A DNA stretch of 20,258 nt from the NCBI GenBank assembly GCA_016748015.1, contig JAAOMT010000038.1, forward strand, positions 1 to 20,258, read 5' to 3'. Positions 10,400 through 19,761 of the stretch are shown here, piece by piece. The position numbers and the translations under genes are program-made. Within the stretch, counting starts at the first letter, position 1. Each line of letters begins with the position of its first letter. Under the pieces are notes generated by a model. The model saw nothing but the letters and a program-made list of their open reading frames with translations, was not told where the DNA came from and did not search any database. This DNA is from Geosiphon pyriformis. Taxonomy: Eukaryota; Glomeromycota; Glomeromycetes; Archaeosporales; Geosiphonaceae.

Positions 10400-12560
10400 A
10401 ATCAAATAAATTTATTATTGATTCTAAAATTTTTTTTAAAACTGAATAATAATTGATATTATCTTTTGATTTTTTTAATTTTGAACAATTAAAAATTATT
10501 AACTTAAATTTGAATATGAGAATTTAAAATGTTGGTAAGAAATGATTTGAGCTTGTAAATTTCTTTAAAAAATTGAAATTATTTATTTTGTTCTTAATTA
10601 TTATTGTCTATATTATTTTTTCTAATAATTAAATATAAACAAATATAAGTAATTTAATAAATATTAATTCTTAATTATAATTTAAAATTAAAATTTTAAT
10701 AATCTATACAGAATTCAAAAAAGTATTTTTTTTTTAACAAAAAGAATTAAGACTTTTATTAAAAATTTAAAATAATAAATAAATTTTTTAAATTTTTTTC
10801 CAGAAATTTGTGAAAGACTTTAAATTTTGGTCCTAAAAAATTATAAATTGCTCTAAAAAAAATGTTTTATCTTTTATCAAATTAATAAACCAATTATATA
10901 AATAATATTTTGACAATAAGTTAGTTTGTTTTTTATTAAATACAACAATATATTTACAATAACTGAAAATAATAATTGGGCCTTACTTATTAAACAATAA
11001 AAAATATAACTTGGTTAATAACTTGTAATTATTAAAAAACTTTTATTTATTTTTTCTAATAATGTCTTAAAAAAAGTTTTAATTAACAAAATTTTTCTGA
11101 AATTTTTTAAGTAATAGTATTAATAATTTTAAGTATATTAAAAAACCTAGTAATAAATGTTTTTTAGTCAATTAAAAAATATATAATTATGATAAAATCA
11201 CATAAACCCTTAATAACATCAAAAATAATTTTTTTTAATATTTAACAATAGTAAAATTAGTTTTTGAGTTTATTAACTAATATTTTTTGAAACAACAGAT
11301 TGTTTATAATAACTTATAACGAAATAAAATATTATATTAAATTATAAAATCTTAATTAATAAAATAAAAAGCAATACTTAAATTAATTAAAGTTTTTGTA
11401 ATTATGTTAGAATTAAACTTAATTAATTTAAAACTTAACAATGAAACTAAAATTAAAGACAAAATTGTTATAAAACACTTGACAAAATTAATGATTTAAT
11501 ATTAAATTAGTAACAGATTTTAAACTTTAAATCGTAATAAAAACTTGTTTTAAAATTTTGTAATACAAATTAGTATTTTGGTAATTATTTTAAATTTAAA
11601 GTAAAGATAAAACTTAATTACAATCTGAGATAACATAAAAAGTTTAATTACTATGTTAACAGAATTTTAAATACAAAATATAGAAATTAAGATATTTAAA
11701 TTAAAAGTTTATTTTGTTTAAAACTCAATGTTTTTTATAAGATATTAACAAGTAATATAATACAATATAAACAAAAATTATTACTTTGCCAATATGATTT
11801 TTCTGTTTTTATAAAAGATTTATAGTAAATTACATTAATATATATTAAGTTATTTTAAAATAAAATTGATAACCAATTGCTTATAAAGAATTAAACAGAT
11901 CCAAAATTATTAGCATAACTTTAAAAATATTATTTTTTACAATATTTAAAAAGTTAATTATAACAATAAACTGTATTTTTAATAAGCTTTGCTTAATACA
12001 TTAATTTTAAATAAAATTAGGAACAAATTTTAAATATTGTTACATAAACCAAAATAAAATTGGTAATTAACACTTTTTTTATTAGTTAATATTATTATGA
12101 TTAGATATAATAAGTTAATAAATAACAAAAGAAAACAGTATTGTATGACAATAAAAATAATAAAAAGATAATTCAACTTTAATAAGCGAATTAAATTAAT
12201 AAAAATTTAATGTACAAAATCAGTTTTATAAATATTTCAGTTACTATTCTTTTCAAAAAAATAACAAAGAATCTAAAAATAGAAGAATAGTTTATATTAT
12301 TAACAAAAGATAAGAAATATAATTCTATGCCTTACATTAGTTTTTTTAAAATTTAATATCAGATATTAATTGTACTTTTTAGTAAGTATTTATTCAATAT
12401 AATTCACTAAAACTATTATATAAATTAAGAAAAAAAATAGTGAAAAATAAATAAAAAAGTTGATATTATTGTATTAATTTTTACTTCGAATGAATTTAAT
12501 TCAAGTATAAATAAAAATTTACAACTTTAAAAAGTTTTGCTTATATACTCTTAAAAAAAA
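10400..12560. other. Extremely AT-rich block, unassignable
   Basis: There is almost no CpG and very little G or C. The plus strand is mostly A-rich from about 10,950, so any relic here may lie on the minus strand, but none could be recognised in either orientation. The composition matches the hypermutated gypsy copies on both sides, so decayed transposon is the likely origin. Confidence 0.45.
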
Positions 12561-12668
12561 TTAATGATTAAATTAGTAATTAAATCAATAATTAAGTTAA
12601 TAATTAGGTTAATAATCAAATTAATAACCAAGTTAATAACCAAATCAATAATTACATTAATAATTAAT
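12561..12668. repeat. 12-bp tandem repeat, nine units
   Basis: Nine consecutive 12-base units of approximate form TTAATAAYYAAR run without gaps. Unit-to-unit differences are nearly all transitions (C/T at unit positions 2, 8 and 9; A/G at 4, 6, 11 and 12), with one clear transversion. Because 12 is a multiple of three, a coding tetrapeptide origin is possible, but no open gene surrounds it. Confidence 0.85.
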
Positions 12669-13179
12669 TTTAAAAATAAAATAGCTAATTAATCATATTA
12701 ATAATTAATATATATAACTAATTATAACTAAGTAAATAAATAAAATTAAAAAGTAAAAGTTTTAACTATAATATTAGTGTTTTAATTCTTTTGTTATAAT
12801 CAAAATTCTTAAGACATTTAAATATATAATGCTTAAAATTTTCGCCTAAATTTTCAAAGTAGTTTTTTTAAAAGCTTTATATCTTCTATAATTTTATCAA
12901 ATTTTTTATAATATTTGAATTCTTTTCTATATAACAATTTTTTGTTTTTTTATAACAGTTTTTTATGAGTTAATAATAGAATATACTCCAATTTTATCTT
13001 TAATTATTATTTTTTTCTTATAATAAGTAAATTATTTAAATAATATTTTGTTATAAGAAGAGCATTTTTATATTTTAATTAAAATATATTAGTTTTAAAT
13101 TAAGATGAGTTATTTATAATTGTTTTAGTATTTTATTAATTAATATTATAAATATTATAATAATTAGTAACTAATTAAG
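12669..13179. other. AT-rich, T-biased DNA, nothing recognised
   Basis: The sequence changes from A-rich to T-rich on the plus strand within this interval. No motif is recognised. It immediately precedes the candidate third RT, so it may hold the upstream part of that element. Confidence 0.4.
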
Positions 13180-13510
13180 TTTTTTGTAATAGTTTTTAAT
13201 TTATGTATTATAAACAGATCAATCATTAAAAATTGTTTTATATTGGTTTTATAAGATATAAAATTTGCTGTTTAATATTTTTTTAATTATAAGTAGTTTT
13301 TTTCAATAATTTAAGAATTTGGTATCAAAAACATTGTTTTTATTTAATCTATATTTATAAATTAAGTTACTAATACTTAAAAAAAATGTTTTTTATATAT
13401 TTATTTTCTTAAGTCTTTTTTAAAATGTTTTTATTTTTTTATAAACAATTATTTATGCTTTTATCAAAGAATTTAAAATTGTTTTAAGTCTTTATAGCAA
13501 AATATTCTTA
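13180..13510 (+). pseudogene. Possible third Ty3/gypsy RT relic, different family
   Basis: A single plus-strand frame reads KQIN at 13,212-13,223 and NLRIWYQ at 13,308-13,328. Their spacing is close to that between the VDYRxLN and DLRSGYxQ boxes of many Ty3/gypsy RTs. Farther on, in a shifted frame near 13,475-13,500, a stretch ending LYSK resembles the segment after the YxDD box. The DLRSGY-like reading differs from the DLRGAY-like box of copy A, suggesting another family. The match rests on a few short motifs in very AT-rich DNA and could be chance. Confidence 0.35.
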
Positions 13511-14545
13511 TAATTAAATTTGGTTATTTCTTTAAAAAATACAGTTTTAATATTAATTTTAATAAATAATAATATTATATATCTATAAAGTAAGTAAAAA
13601 ATTCCTAATTAATTATATTATAATTTATTGTTTAATAAATAAAAATATTAAAAACACAAATTTGTTTTTTTATTAGTTTTTTCTAAAAATTTTTATTAAT
13701 TTATTGGTCTAAAAATAATAATAAAAAAATTTTTTAATATATTTTAAGTTTTTTTATTTGAAAATAATTTTTTAAAATATTTATATTTACATATTATTTC
13801 TTTATATATAAAGTTAATAATTTAAATAGCAATTTAATTATATATTGTTTTGGTTTTTATTTATTTATTAAATAATCTGTTGTTATTATTATGTAGTTTT
13901 TATTAAAAATTATTATTAAAGATTCAATAATATTAATTTCAATTTTGTTAAAAATTGACCATCAAAAATTGGATAAATGTTTTTTTTGATTGAATTTATC
14001 TTTATTAACAGATATTATAAGTTTTAATATATTTTATATATATTTTTTAAAATCAACCAATAATATTTTGTTTATGTTTTTTAAATTGTTTTTGTTTTTT
14101 TAAAATTTCTGCTAAAAAATTAAAATATTTATTTAATATACAAAGTTTAATTATTATCTAATATAAGATTTTAATTAAATAATTTATGTATTTTTTATAT
14201 ACAACCAAATATATAAGTCTTTACTAATTATAAAAATAACTTTAATATTTAATTTTATGATTTCAAAATTAAGATTAAACTATATTGATTTTAAAAAAAT
14301 CTATTTTAAATAAATATTTTATGTATATAATAATAATTAGAATATTATTATTTTTAATTATTTTACTTAATTATTTAGCAGTATTATCTATATTAAGCTT
14401 AATCTTAAAAGATTAAAACTTTTAAAAAGTTATTGTTTAATTGAAAGTTTTATTAATAATTATATTATTATAAAAATTTATATCTTTATTATTATTATTA
14501 TTATTATATTTAATTTTTAATTTACTAATTTTTTTATACAATTTA
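13511..14545. other. T-rich decayed DNA downstream of the candidate third RT
   Basis: RNase H and integrase of the candidate third element would be expected here on the plus strand. I see no motif good enough to call. The stretch ends near an (ATT)n microsatellite where strand bias switches to A-rich. Confidence 0.35.
14486..14506. repeat. (TTA)7 microsatellite
   Basis: Seven perfect TTA units. It sits near the switch from T-rich to A-rich plus strand, close to 14,540. Confidence 0.85.
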
Positions 14546-16359
14546 TCTATTTAATTAGAAAAGGTATTAATTTTTTCTTAATTAAAATATAATTTCTTTT
14601 TAATTTAGTATACAAAACAAAAATAATACTAAGCAACTTAGTAATTAAAGTAACTAAAACATTAACAAATCTAACAACAAATTTAATTAATAAAACCAAT
14701 ACAACCAATTTAAATTTTAAAAAAACAACCAAAAAATTTATAACAATAACAATAATAAAATACTACAGCAAAAAAAATCAAAAAGACAAAAGTTTTAACA
14801 TAAAACTTAATAACAACAAAATAAGATTTAAAAATCTTAGAACCAATTACAAATTTGAATAGTAACTTTAAAGAAAAAAATAAACCATCTTGTAATTTAT
14901 AGTCAAATAATTCAAATTTTAACATTTAAAACAATATTGATAGTCAAAAGTTTTTTACTAAATATAACATTTTTTTAAAATACTAGTTTTAACAATTGTA
15001 GCATTTAAATTTTTTTTGAAATTAAAAGTAATAATAGCATATTATAGACATTAAACAAAATTAAAGAAATAAAAAATAAAACAAGTATAACTATAAATTA
15101 AATAACCAACTTATTAATTTAAATAACTATACAGCCAAAAAGAAAGTTAACCAATTTAGTCTTAAAAGTATTACACAAAAAGAAAAATTCTAATACTATT
15201 TTTAATTATTAAAATTGATTAGTAAGCAAAAGCTACTGTAATTATATTAACAATAATAGTATTTTTAAAAACATCTTTTAAAACAATAATAACAAAAAAA
15301 AGCAAATTCGAAAACTACTAAAAACTTGAAAATTTTAAAAATAAAAAAATAAACAAAATTCTTCATAAAACAACTTTATATTGTTTTTAAACATAGATTT
15401 TATATTAAGAAAACCATATATAAATTAAAAAACAGTTTTAATATAAGTTAATTTAATTTTAAAGAAAACACTTAATACCAAAATAAAGACCTAAAAATTT
15501 TTTAATAATTAATAATAATTTTTTAAGCATTATTAAAAACAGTACTATTAGAAAACAAAAGAAAAAAAATTGATTTAATTTTTATTTAATTAGTCTAATT
15601 TTTAAAATTAGATGACTTAATAGATTAATTAGTTAAAACATATACAAAGATATGTTTTGTTTTGTTTCTAAAACCAATATATATTCGCCAAAAACCAACA
15701 TATTAAATAATATAGCCAAAGACTAATACAGACGAGAATTGGTTAATACGTTTCTATTATCATTGTTTAAAAATGAAAAAATTTTCTAATTTATAGTTAC
15801 AATAAAGCTAAAGACTATAATTAATACAAATAATACAAAATTAACAAAAAAGCCAAAAAAAACAAAAAAAACCAAAGCTTTATTTTTTTACAAAAAAAGA
15901 ACTGGCATTAAAATACTAAAACTAACACCAAAAAAATCTTTTAGGACTTTAAAAAAATTGTTATTAAACATAGTAGAGATTTAAAAAGATTGTTTTGATT
16001 GATCTGGTTTTTCTAGTCATTTAAACAATAATAAAGAGAGAAATAAAAGAAAAAAATAATTTTAATACTGGTTTTTTATCAAATAATTTAAGACTTTTGG
16101 CCAAAACAAAAATTACATTAGGACTATTTTAAGTAGATCTCTTTAAAAAACTTTAAAAAACTCTTAATCAAAAATAAAAAAGGCGTTTTTAAACCAGCAA
16201 TAAGTTGGCTTTCAACTTTTTTATTTAAAGAAAGTGTTTCTACAAAGTACTTTTAAACAGTTTTTATAGTTACAAATGTTTTACTAATATAAATATTACC
16301 AATTGCTTCAAAAAATAAAAAAATACAAATTTTTTACACTTTGCTCTGGTTGTAATTAC
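14546..16359 (+). other. A-rich decayed DNA upstream of copy B, possible gag region
   Basis: In a plus-strand Ty3/gypsy element the gag gene would fall here, before protease and RT of copy B. Consistent with that, the plus strand is A-rich, as expected if a Lys/Glu-rich gag had G changed to A. At 15,850-16,060 one frame is lysine-rich and ends in a Cys-Phe-Asp...His stretch vaguely like a zinc knuckle, but the spacing does not fit. The minus-strand open frames at 14,547-14,925 are low-complexity and show no family feature. Confidence 0.3.
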
Positions 16360-16744
16360 AAAAATACGAAAAAAAAAGTTTTTATACTAATTTTATAATA
16401 TTAATTGACAAAAAAGCTTTAATTTAAAAAAATTTATTTTATTTATATTTAAAATTTATTGTTAATATTAATAGATATTAATACACAATTTATTATGGTA
16501 ATTAACTTTTTAAATGTTACACAAAATAATAATCAAATATATTATTAAAAAATAGCGTAATAGAAATTATTACAAATTTTTTATAAAAACTAAAAAAGTT
16601 TATTATTAAGATAATAATTTTAATTTATATTATTTATTAATATTTTACAAAAAAAATAAGATTTCTGCAGGTTTGCTGAAAAATAATTAAGTTTAAATAC
16701 AATAAAAACACATATTTAAACATTTTGTTTTTGTAACTAAATAT

Positions 16745-17450
16745 TCAAAAATTTTATTAATACAGGAAATTAATTTTTTTAAATTATTTTAGTTTTTGAT
16801 TAAGTTCTATTTTTAGTATTAAATTAGAATAATTAATAAATTTAATGCTTGTATTATAAAAAGTTACTAATTAGACTTTTCTTTCAGATTTAAATTCAAT
16901 TTTTTTGTTAATTTAATGTGAAGTTTTAAATTTGTTAAATATTTTACATTAATTTTATTTTGATAAATTTTTTAATGCTTTTTTTTAAAAAATAATTTTT
17001 TTAGACTTTATATTAACTTTTAAAATCTTAATTAAATTATAATTTAGAAATTACTTAAGCTAATTTGTTATTTGTTATATTGATAATGTTTTTATTCACT
17101 TTAATAATCAAAAAAGTGTAAAAACATATATATTTGAGTTTAAACAGTTGTACAGTATAAGTTGTATGTTAAACTTGAAAAATGTGATTTTAATTAGTCT
17201 TGAGTTGAATTCTTACATATATTGTTTTCTTCGAAAACATTTTAATAGATTATAAAAAATTCAGACAATTTTAAATTGAATAATATTCTGTTTTGTAAAA
17301 AATGGTCAAGATTTTTTTGGATTTGCTAATTTCTATTAACAGATAATTAAAATTATTTAAATATAACTGCATAATTAACTATTTTGACAAAAAAGACAAA
17401 ACTATTTATTTAGACTTTTTAAGTTAATAATATATTTAGATTTCTAAAAC
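16745..17450 (+). pseudogene. Copy B reverse transcriptase remnant
   Basis: The VDYRALN-type box reads VKYFTLI at 16,934-16,954. The catalytic box reads YIDN at 17,076-17,087, the last Asp being Asn (GAT to AAT), so polymerase activity is lost. Thumb and connection segments follow to 17,450, including LTILTKKTKLF and FLKQVF. The distance from the first box to the catalytic box is about 140 bp where about 260 is usual, implying an internal deletion. Stops stand where Arg (CGA) or Trp (TGG) are expected. Confidence 0.8.
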
Positions 17451-17456
17451 AAGTTT

Positions 17457-17760
17457 TTGTCTTTGCCCTATATTAATTTTGCTAAATTTTATACTAATAA
17501 AACCAATGCTTTAGATTTTATTTTTGGAACTATTTTATTACAACCAGAATTAAGTAACTGGTTACATTCTATTATTTTTTATTTTTATAAATTCTTCATC
17601 CAAAAAATTAATTATAAGATTTATAATAAAAATTTTTTGATGATTATTGCCACTTTTAAGAAATATCATTATTATTTTATTAATACTCAGCATTAAATCA
17701 TTGTTTTTTGTAATTATAAGAATTTTTAGTATTTTATAATAACTTAAATGTTCAATCAGC
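17457..17760 (+). pseudogene. Copy B RNase H remnant
   Basis: This is the best-preserved piece: a 79-codon open frame to 17,696 that follows the RNase H domain of Ty3/gypsy elements from the first catalytic Asp region. The TDAS box reads TNAL, with the catalytic Asp as Asn and Ser as Leu. Then come ILLQPE, FYFYKFF, INYKIYNKNF and an ATFKKYHYYF stretch. At 17,712-17,735 the DHKNL-type box reads NYKNF*YF. The next codons turn successive Arg, Gln, Arg and Trp positions into Gln, His or stops, all by C-to-T or G-to-A. Confidence 0.85.
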
Positions 17761-17799
17761 ATTAAACTTAATAATTAATTATTTCTGTAGATTTTAATA

Positions 17800-18445
17800 T
17801 TAAAATTTCTTATTATTGCAGAACAAAGTAAATGCGGTTTCATATTATTTGAAATTTAAACCTAAGAAAAAAGATAAGATTTATAATCAACAAAAAACTA
17901 TGTTGCTTAAAACTGAGCATTTTTGGATTTTTGCTCTTTTTTTATGTGTTGATTTATGTTTTAGAAGGTTCAAAATTTTTACAAGTTTTAAAAGAAAAGT
18001 ATAATGATAATCTATTTGCTGGATATTTTGGAATTAGTAACACTTGTGAGTTGATTACTAAAAATCTTTGGTGGTCATAACAAGAAAAGTTATTAAAAGT
18101 TATGTGAAATTATGCAATATTTTTTCTTGGTTTAAGTTTTACTATTATTAGCTTTCCAGTTCATTTTAACTTTTAGCCATTCAGAATATCTTTGAGGATT
18201 AATTTCTATGGTTAAAAAAAAATCAATTTTAGTTGTAGTAGACTATTTAACCAAAATGGCTCACTTTATTTTATGTTTAAAAACTATAACTTTTAAAGAA
18301 ACAGCTCAATTAATCTTTTAAAATGTTATTATTTTATATGGTCCTCTATATCAAATCTTGAAATAGTACTTGTAATGTTTTGTGAATTACAAAAAGAATA
18401 ATTGGCTCGATCTATTGCTACTGGCAAAATTCGCATATAACAGAC
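17800..18445 (+). pseudogene. Copy B integrase remnant with internal deletion
   Basis: The RNase H to integrase linker reads NAVSYYL at 17,832-17,852, where two Arg codons of the usual ALSRR motif have become Tyr. The zinc-binding region at about 18,000-18,080 reads LFAGYFGI and LWW, with its His changed to Tyr. The core starts at 18,232 with VVVDYLTKMAHF; the first catalytic Asp (18,241-18,243) survives and the following Arg is Tyr. After GPLYQIL at about 18,340 the sequence jumps to a CFVNY...NWLDLLLLAKFAYN block ending near 18,440. Compared with copy A, about 119 bp are missing here, removing the second Asp and the catalytic Glu. CpG sites reappear in the last 40 bases. Confidence 0.82.
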
Positions 18446-19458
18446 GAAGTAAGAAATTTCTAAGATTTAAAATAAAGAGAAACTCGTTTAATAATTTTAT
18501 TTGACCTGATTTAAACCAACATTATTAGTGTTACTATATTTGTCACCGTTTCTAATCAGCATGAACATCATGCGGTTAAATAGAAATAGAGAACACAAAA
18601 TTTAATAATTGCAGGGTAAAATGCGTAGATTTGAGAACCAGATTTCAGTGGCTCGATCGAAAATGATAATAAAAATTAAAGTTCAAGGCTTACTTATTCT
18701 GGTACCGGTTAAAAAAAACTACACGTGTCAAGTGACAATTTGTCCCCATTGTTTTGTTTCCTATGCATTTAATAGCCACTGCCATATTGTGAATAATTAT
18801 TTTGCCACTTAAATTGCAGCATATAATGTAATTTTATGGACTAAGACACAAAATATTCGGTAAATAATATCACATGGATACTTACACTAAATTCTTCATG
18901 ATTATTGATAAAAAAACCTTTGGATAAGTCATTAACAAAAGCCTAGTGGTAAAATTTTATTTTATATAATATTTTTATTCAAAACAACTAAAATATAAAG
19001 ACAATAAGATTTTGTATTAAAGACACTTTCTAGTAGCCTTCCAAGTTTTCAATATATAGTAAATTAAAAATTTGATTATTATTTTGAAATTTGAAACTCC
19101 TTTCTGGCAAAGTAAAAGGAACTTAACTTATCGCTTTAATATCTAATATCAAGAATGGACCTTTTAATAGAGGACTAAAGGGCTAAATAAAAAAAGAAAA
19201 TACGCTTTTTTTCAAAAAAATGTAAATGTTCCCATGAAAATCTCTTCTCATCGGAATATCCAAGATTTTGAATCAACACATACGAATATCGAAATAACAG
19301 AACTCTTTTCATTATACTTAAATAATTTCTCAGCTAGTTTTTCATAAATAAAATCAAAATTTCTAATTTTTTGTGAACATAAAATCTGCGTCATATTAAA
19401 TACCGATAATGCTTATATTAAAACTAATCAAAGCTAAAAAATTTAATTTAAACTCATT
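18446..19458. other. Right flank of the retrotransposon block, no gene supported
   Basis: Composition rises toward that of the left flank and CpG reappears. A 67-codon open plus-strand frame at 18,609-18,812 matches no family I recognise and its start is arbitrary. The decamer TGGCTCGATC occurs both at the end of copy B (18,403) and at 18,649. It may be chance or a small duplication. No LTR or target-site duplication was found. Confidence 0.45.
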
Positions 19459-19761
19459 TTAAATTTTTTCGGGACTTGGATAGATATTGCGAATTCTCAA
19501 AATTTGCCAAATCTCCAGCGTTTTTTCTTTCCGATTTCTCAATAGTCTCGCTATTATTCCAATAAATCTTCCTTTATCGTTACCGGCGTCGTCGAGATCA
19601 GCTGGCAAATCTTTGAAAGTTTGGATTTATTAACATACATTTCAACGGTGAAAAAAATAAAACTATTATTTACCCTCATTTTCATCGTCGGATTGTTCAT
19701 TAGAAATGGGTTGAACTTGTTGGTGAGTAACACTTAAATTAATTGGCAAAATTGGAATCCC
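19459..19761 (-). CDS. Unidentified gene, last two exons
   Basis: This is the 3' end of a minus-strand gene. The penultimate exon segment (19,761-19,674, 29 codons) is rich in Gln, Ser, Asp and Glu and ends QSDDENE. A 63-nt intron follows (19,673-19,611; donor GTAAAT, acceptor CAAAG), phase 1. The last exon (19,610-19,459) carries an acidic run, LPADLDDAGND, then a basic and hydrophobic helix-like segment, RFIGIIARLLRNRKEKTLEI, ending at a TAA at 19,459. The frame is continuous only when the intron is removed, codon use is unlike the surrounding noise, and both splice sites are canonical. I recognise no family. The acceptor at TATAG|GGG (19,762) is the likely upstream boundary of the 29-codon exon; the next exon upstream is uncertain. 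Confidence 0.55.

Larger units (their letters stand above)
16360..18445 (+). mobile_element. Ty3/gypsy retrotransposon relic, copy B (protease? to integrase)
   Basis: This is the second copy of the same family as copy A, in the same orientation. The offset is 9,635 bp at the RT box, 9,666 in RNase H, 9,638 at the integrase core and 9,519 after a deletion. A frame reading TNFIILIDKKAL near 16,395-16,430 may be the protease active-site region. RT, RNase H and integrase follow and are listed separately. Every catalytic centre that can be read is damaged except the first integrase Asp. The relic ends in the AEFAYN-like block at about 18,440, with no GPF/Y module or LTR beyond, so it is 3'-truncated. 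It is not autonomous. Confidence 0.85.

Noticed and set aside
11000-12300. Minus-strand gypsy pol suggested by the A-rich plus strand
   Set aside because: Isolated matches such as a TTTTAAAACAAGTTTTT stretch were not followed by other pol motifs in order.
12561-12668. CRISPR array
   Set aside because: The 12-bp units are contiguous without spacers and are degenerate; this is a minisatellite in a eukaryotic context.
14547-14925. Two minus-strand open frames of 61 and 71 codons
   Set aside because: Their translations are low-complexity Phe/Leu/Val/Lys-rich strings expected from A-rich plus-strand DNA, and they match no family.
16000-16030. Gag zinc knuckle (CCHC)
   Set aside because: A Cys-Phe-Asp start and a His are present, but the second Cys reads as a stop and the His is one residue too far away; too weak in this composition.
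17562-17762. 66-codon minus-strand open frame
   Set aside because: Antisense to the copy B RNase H remnant, whose plus-strand frame carries the recognisable motifs.
7232-18445. Mitochondrial genome or inserted mitochondrial DNA as the cause of the high AT
   Set aside because: The readable protein motifs are those of Ty3/gypsy pol, and no mitochondrial gene, tRNA or rRNA was seen.
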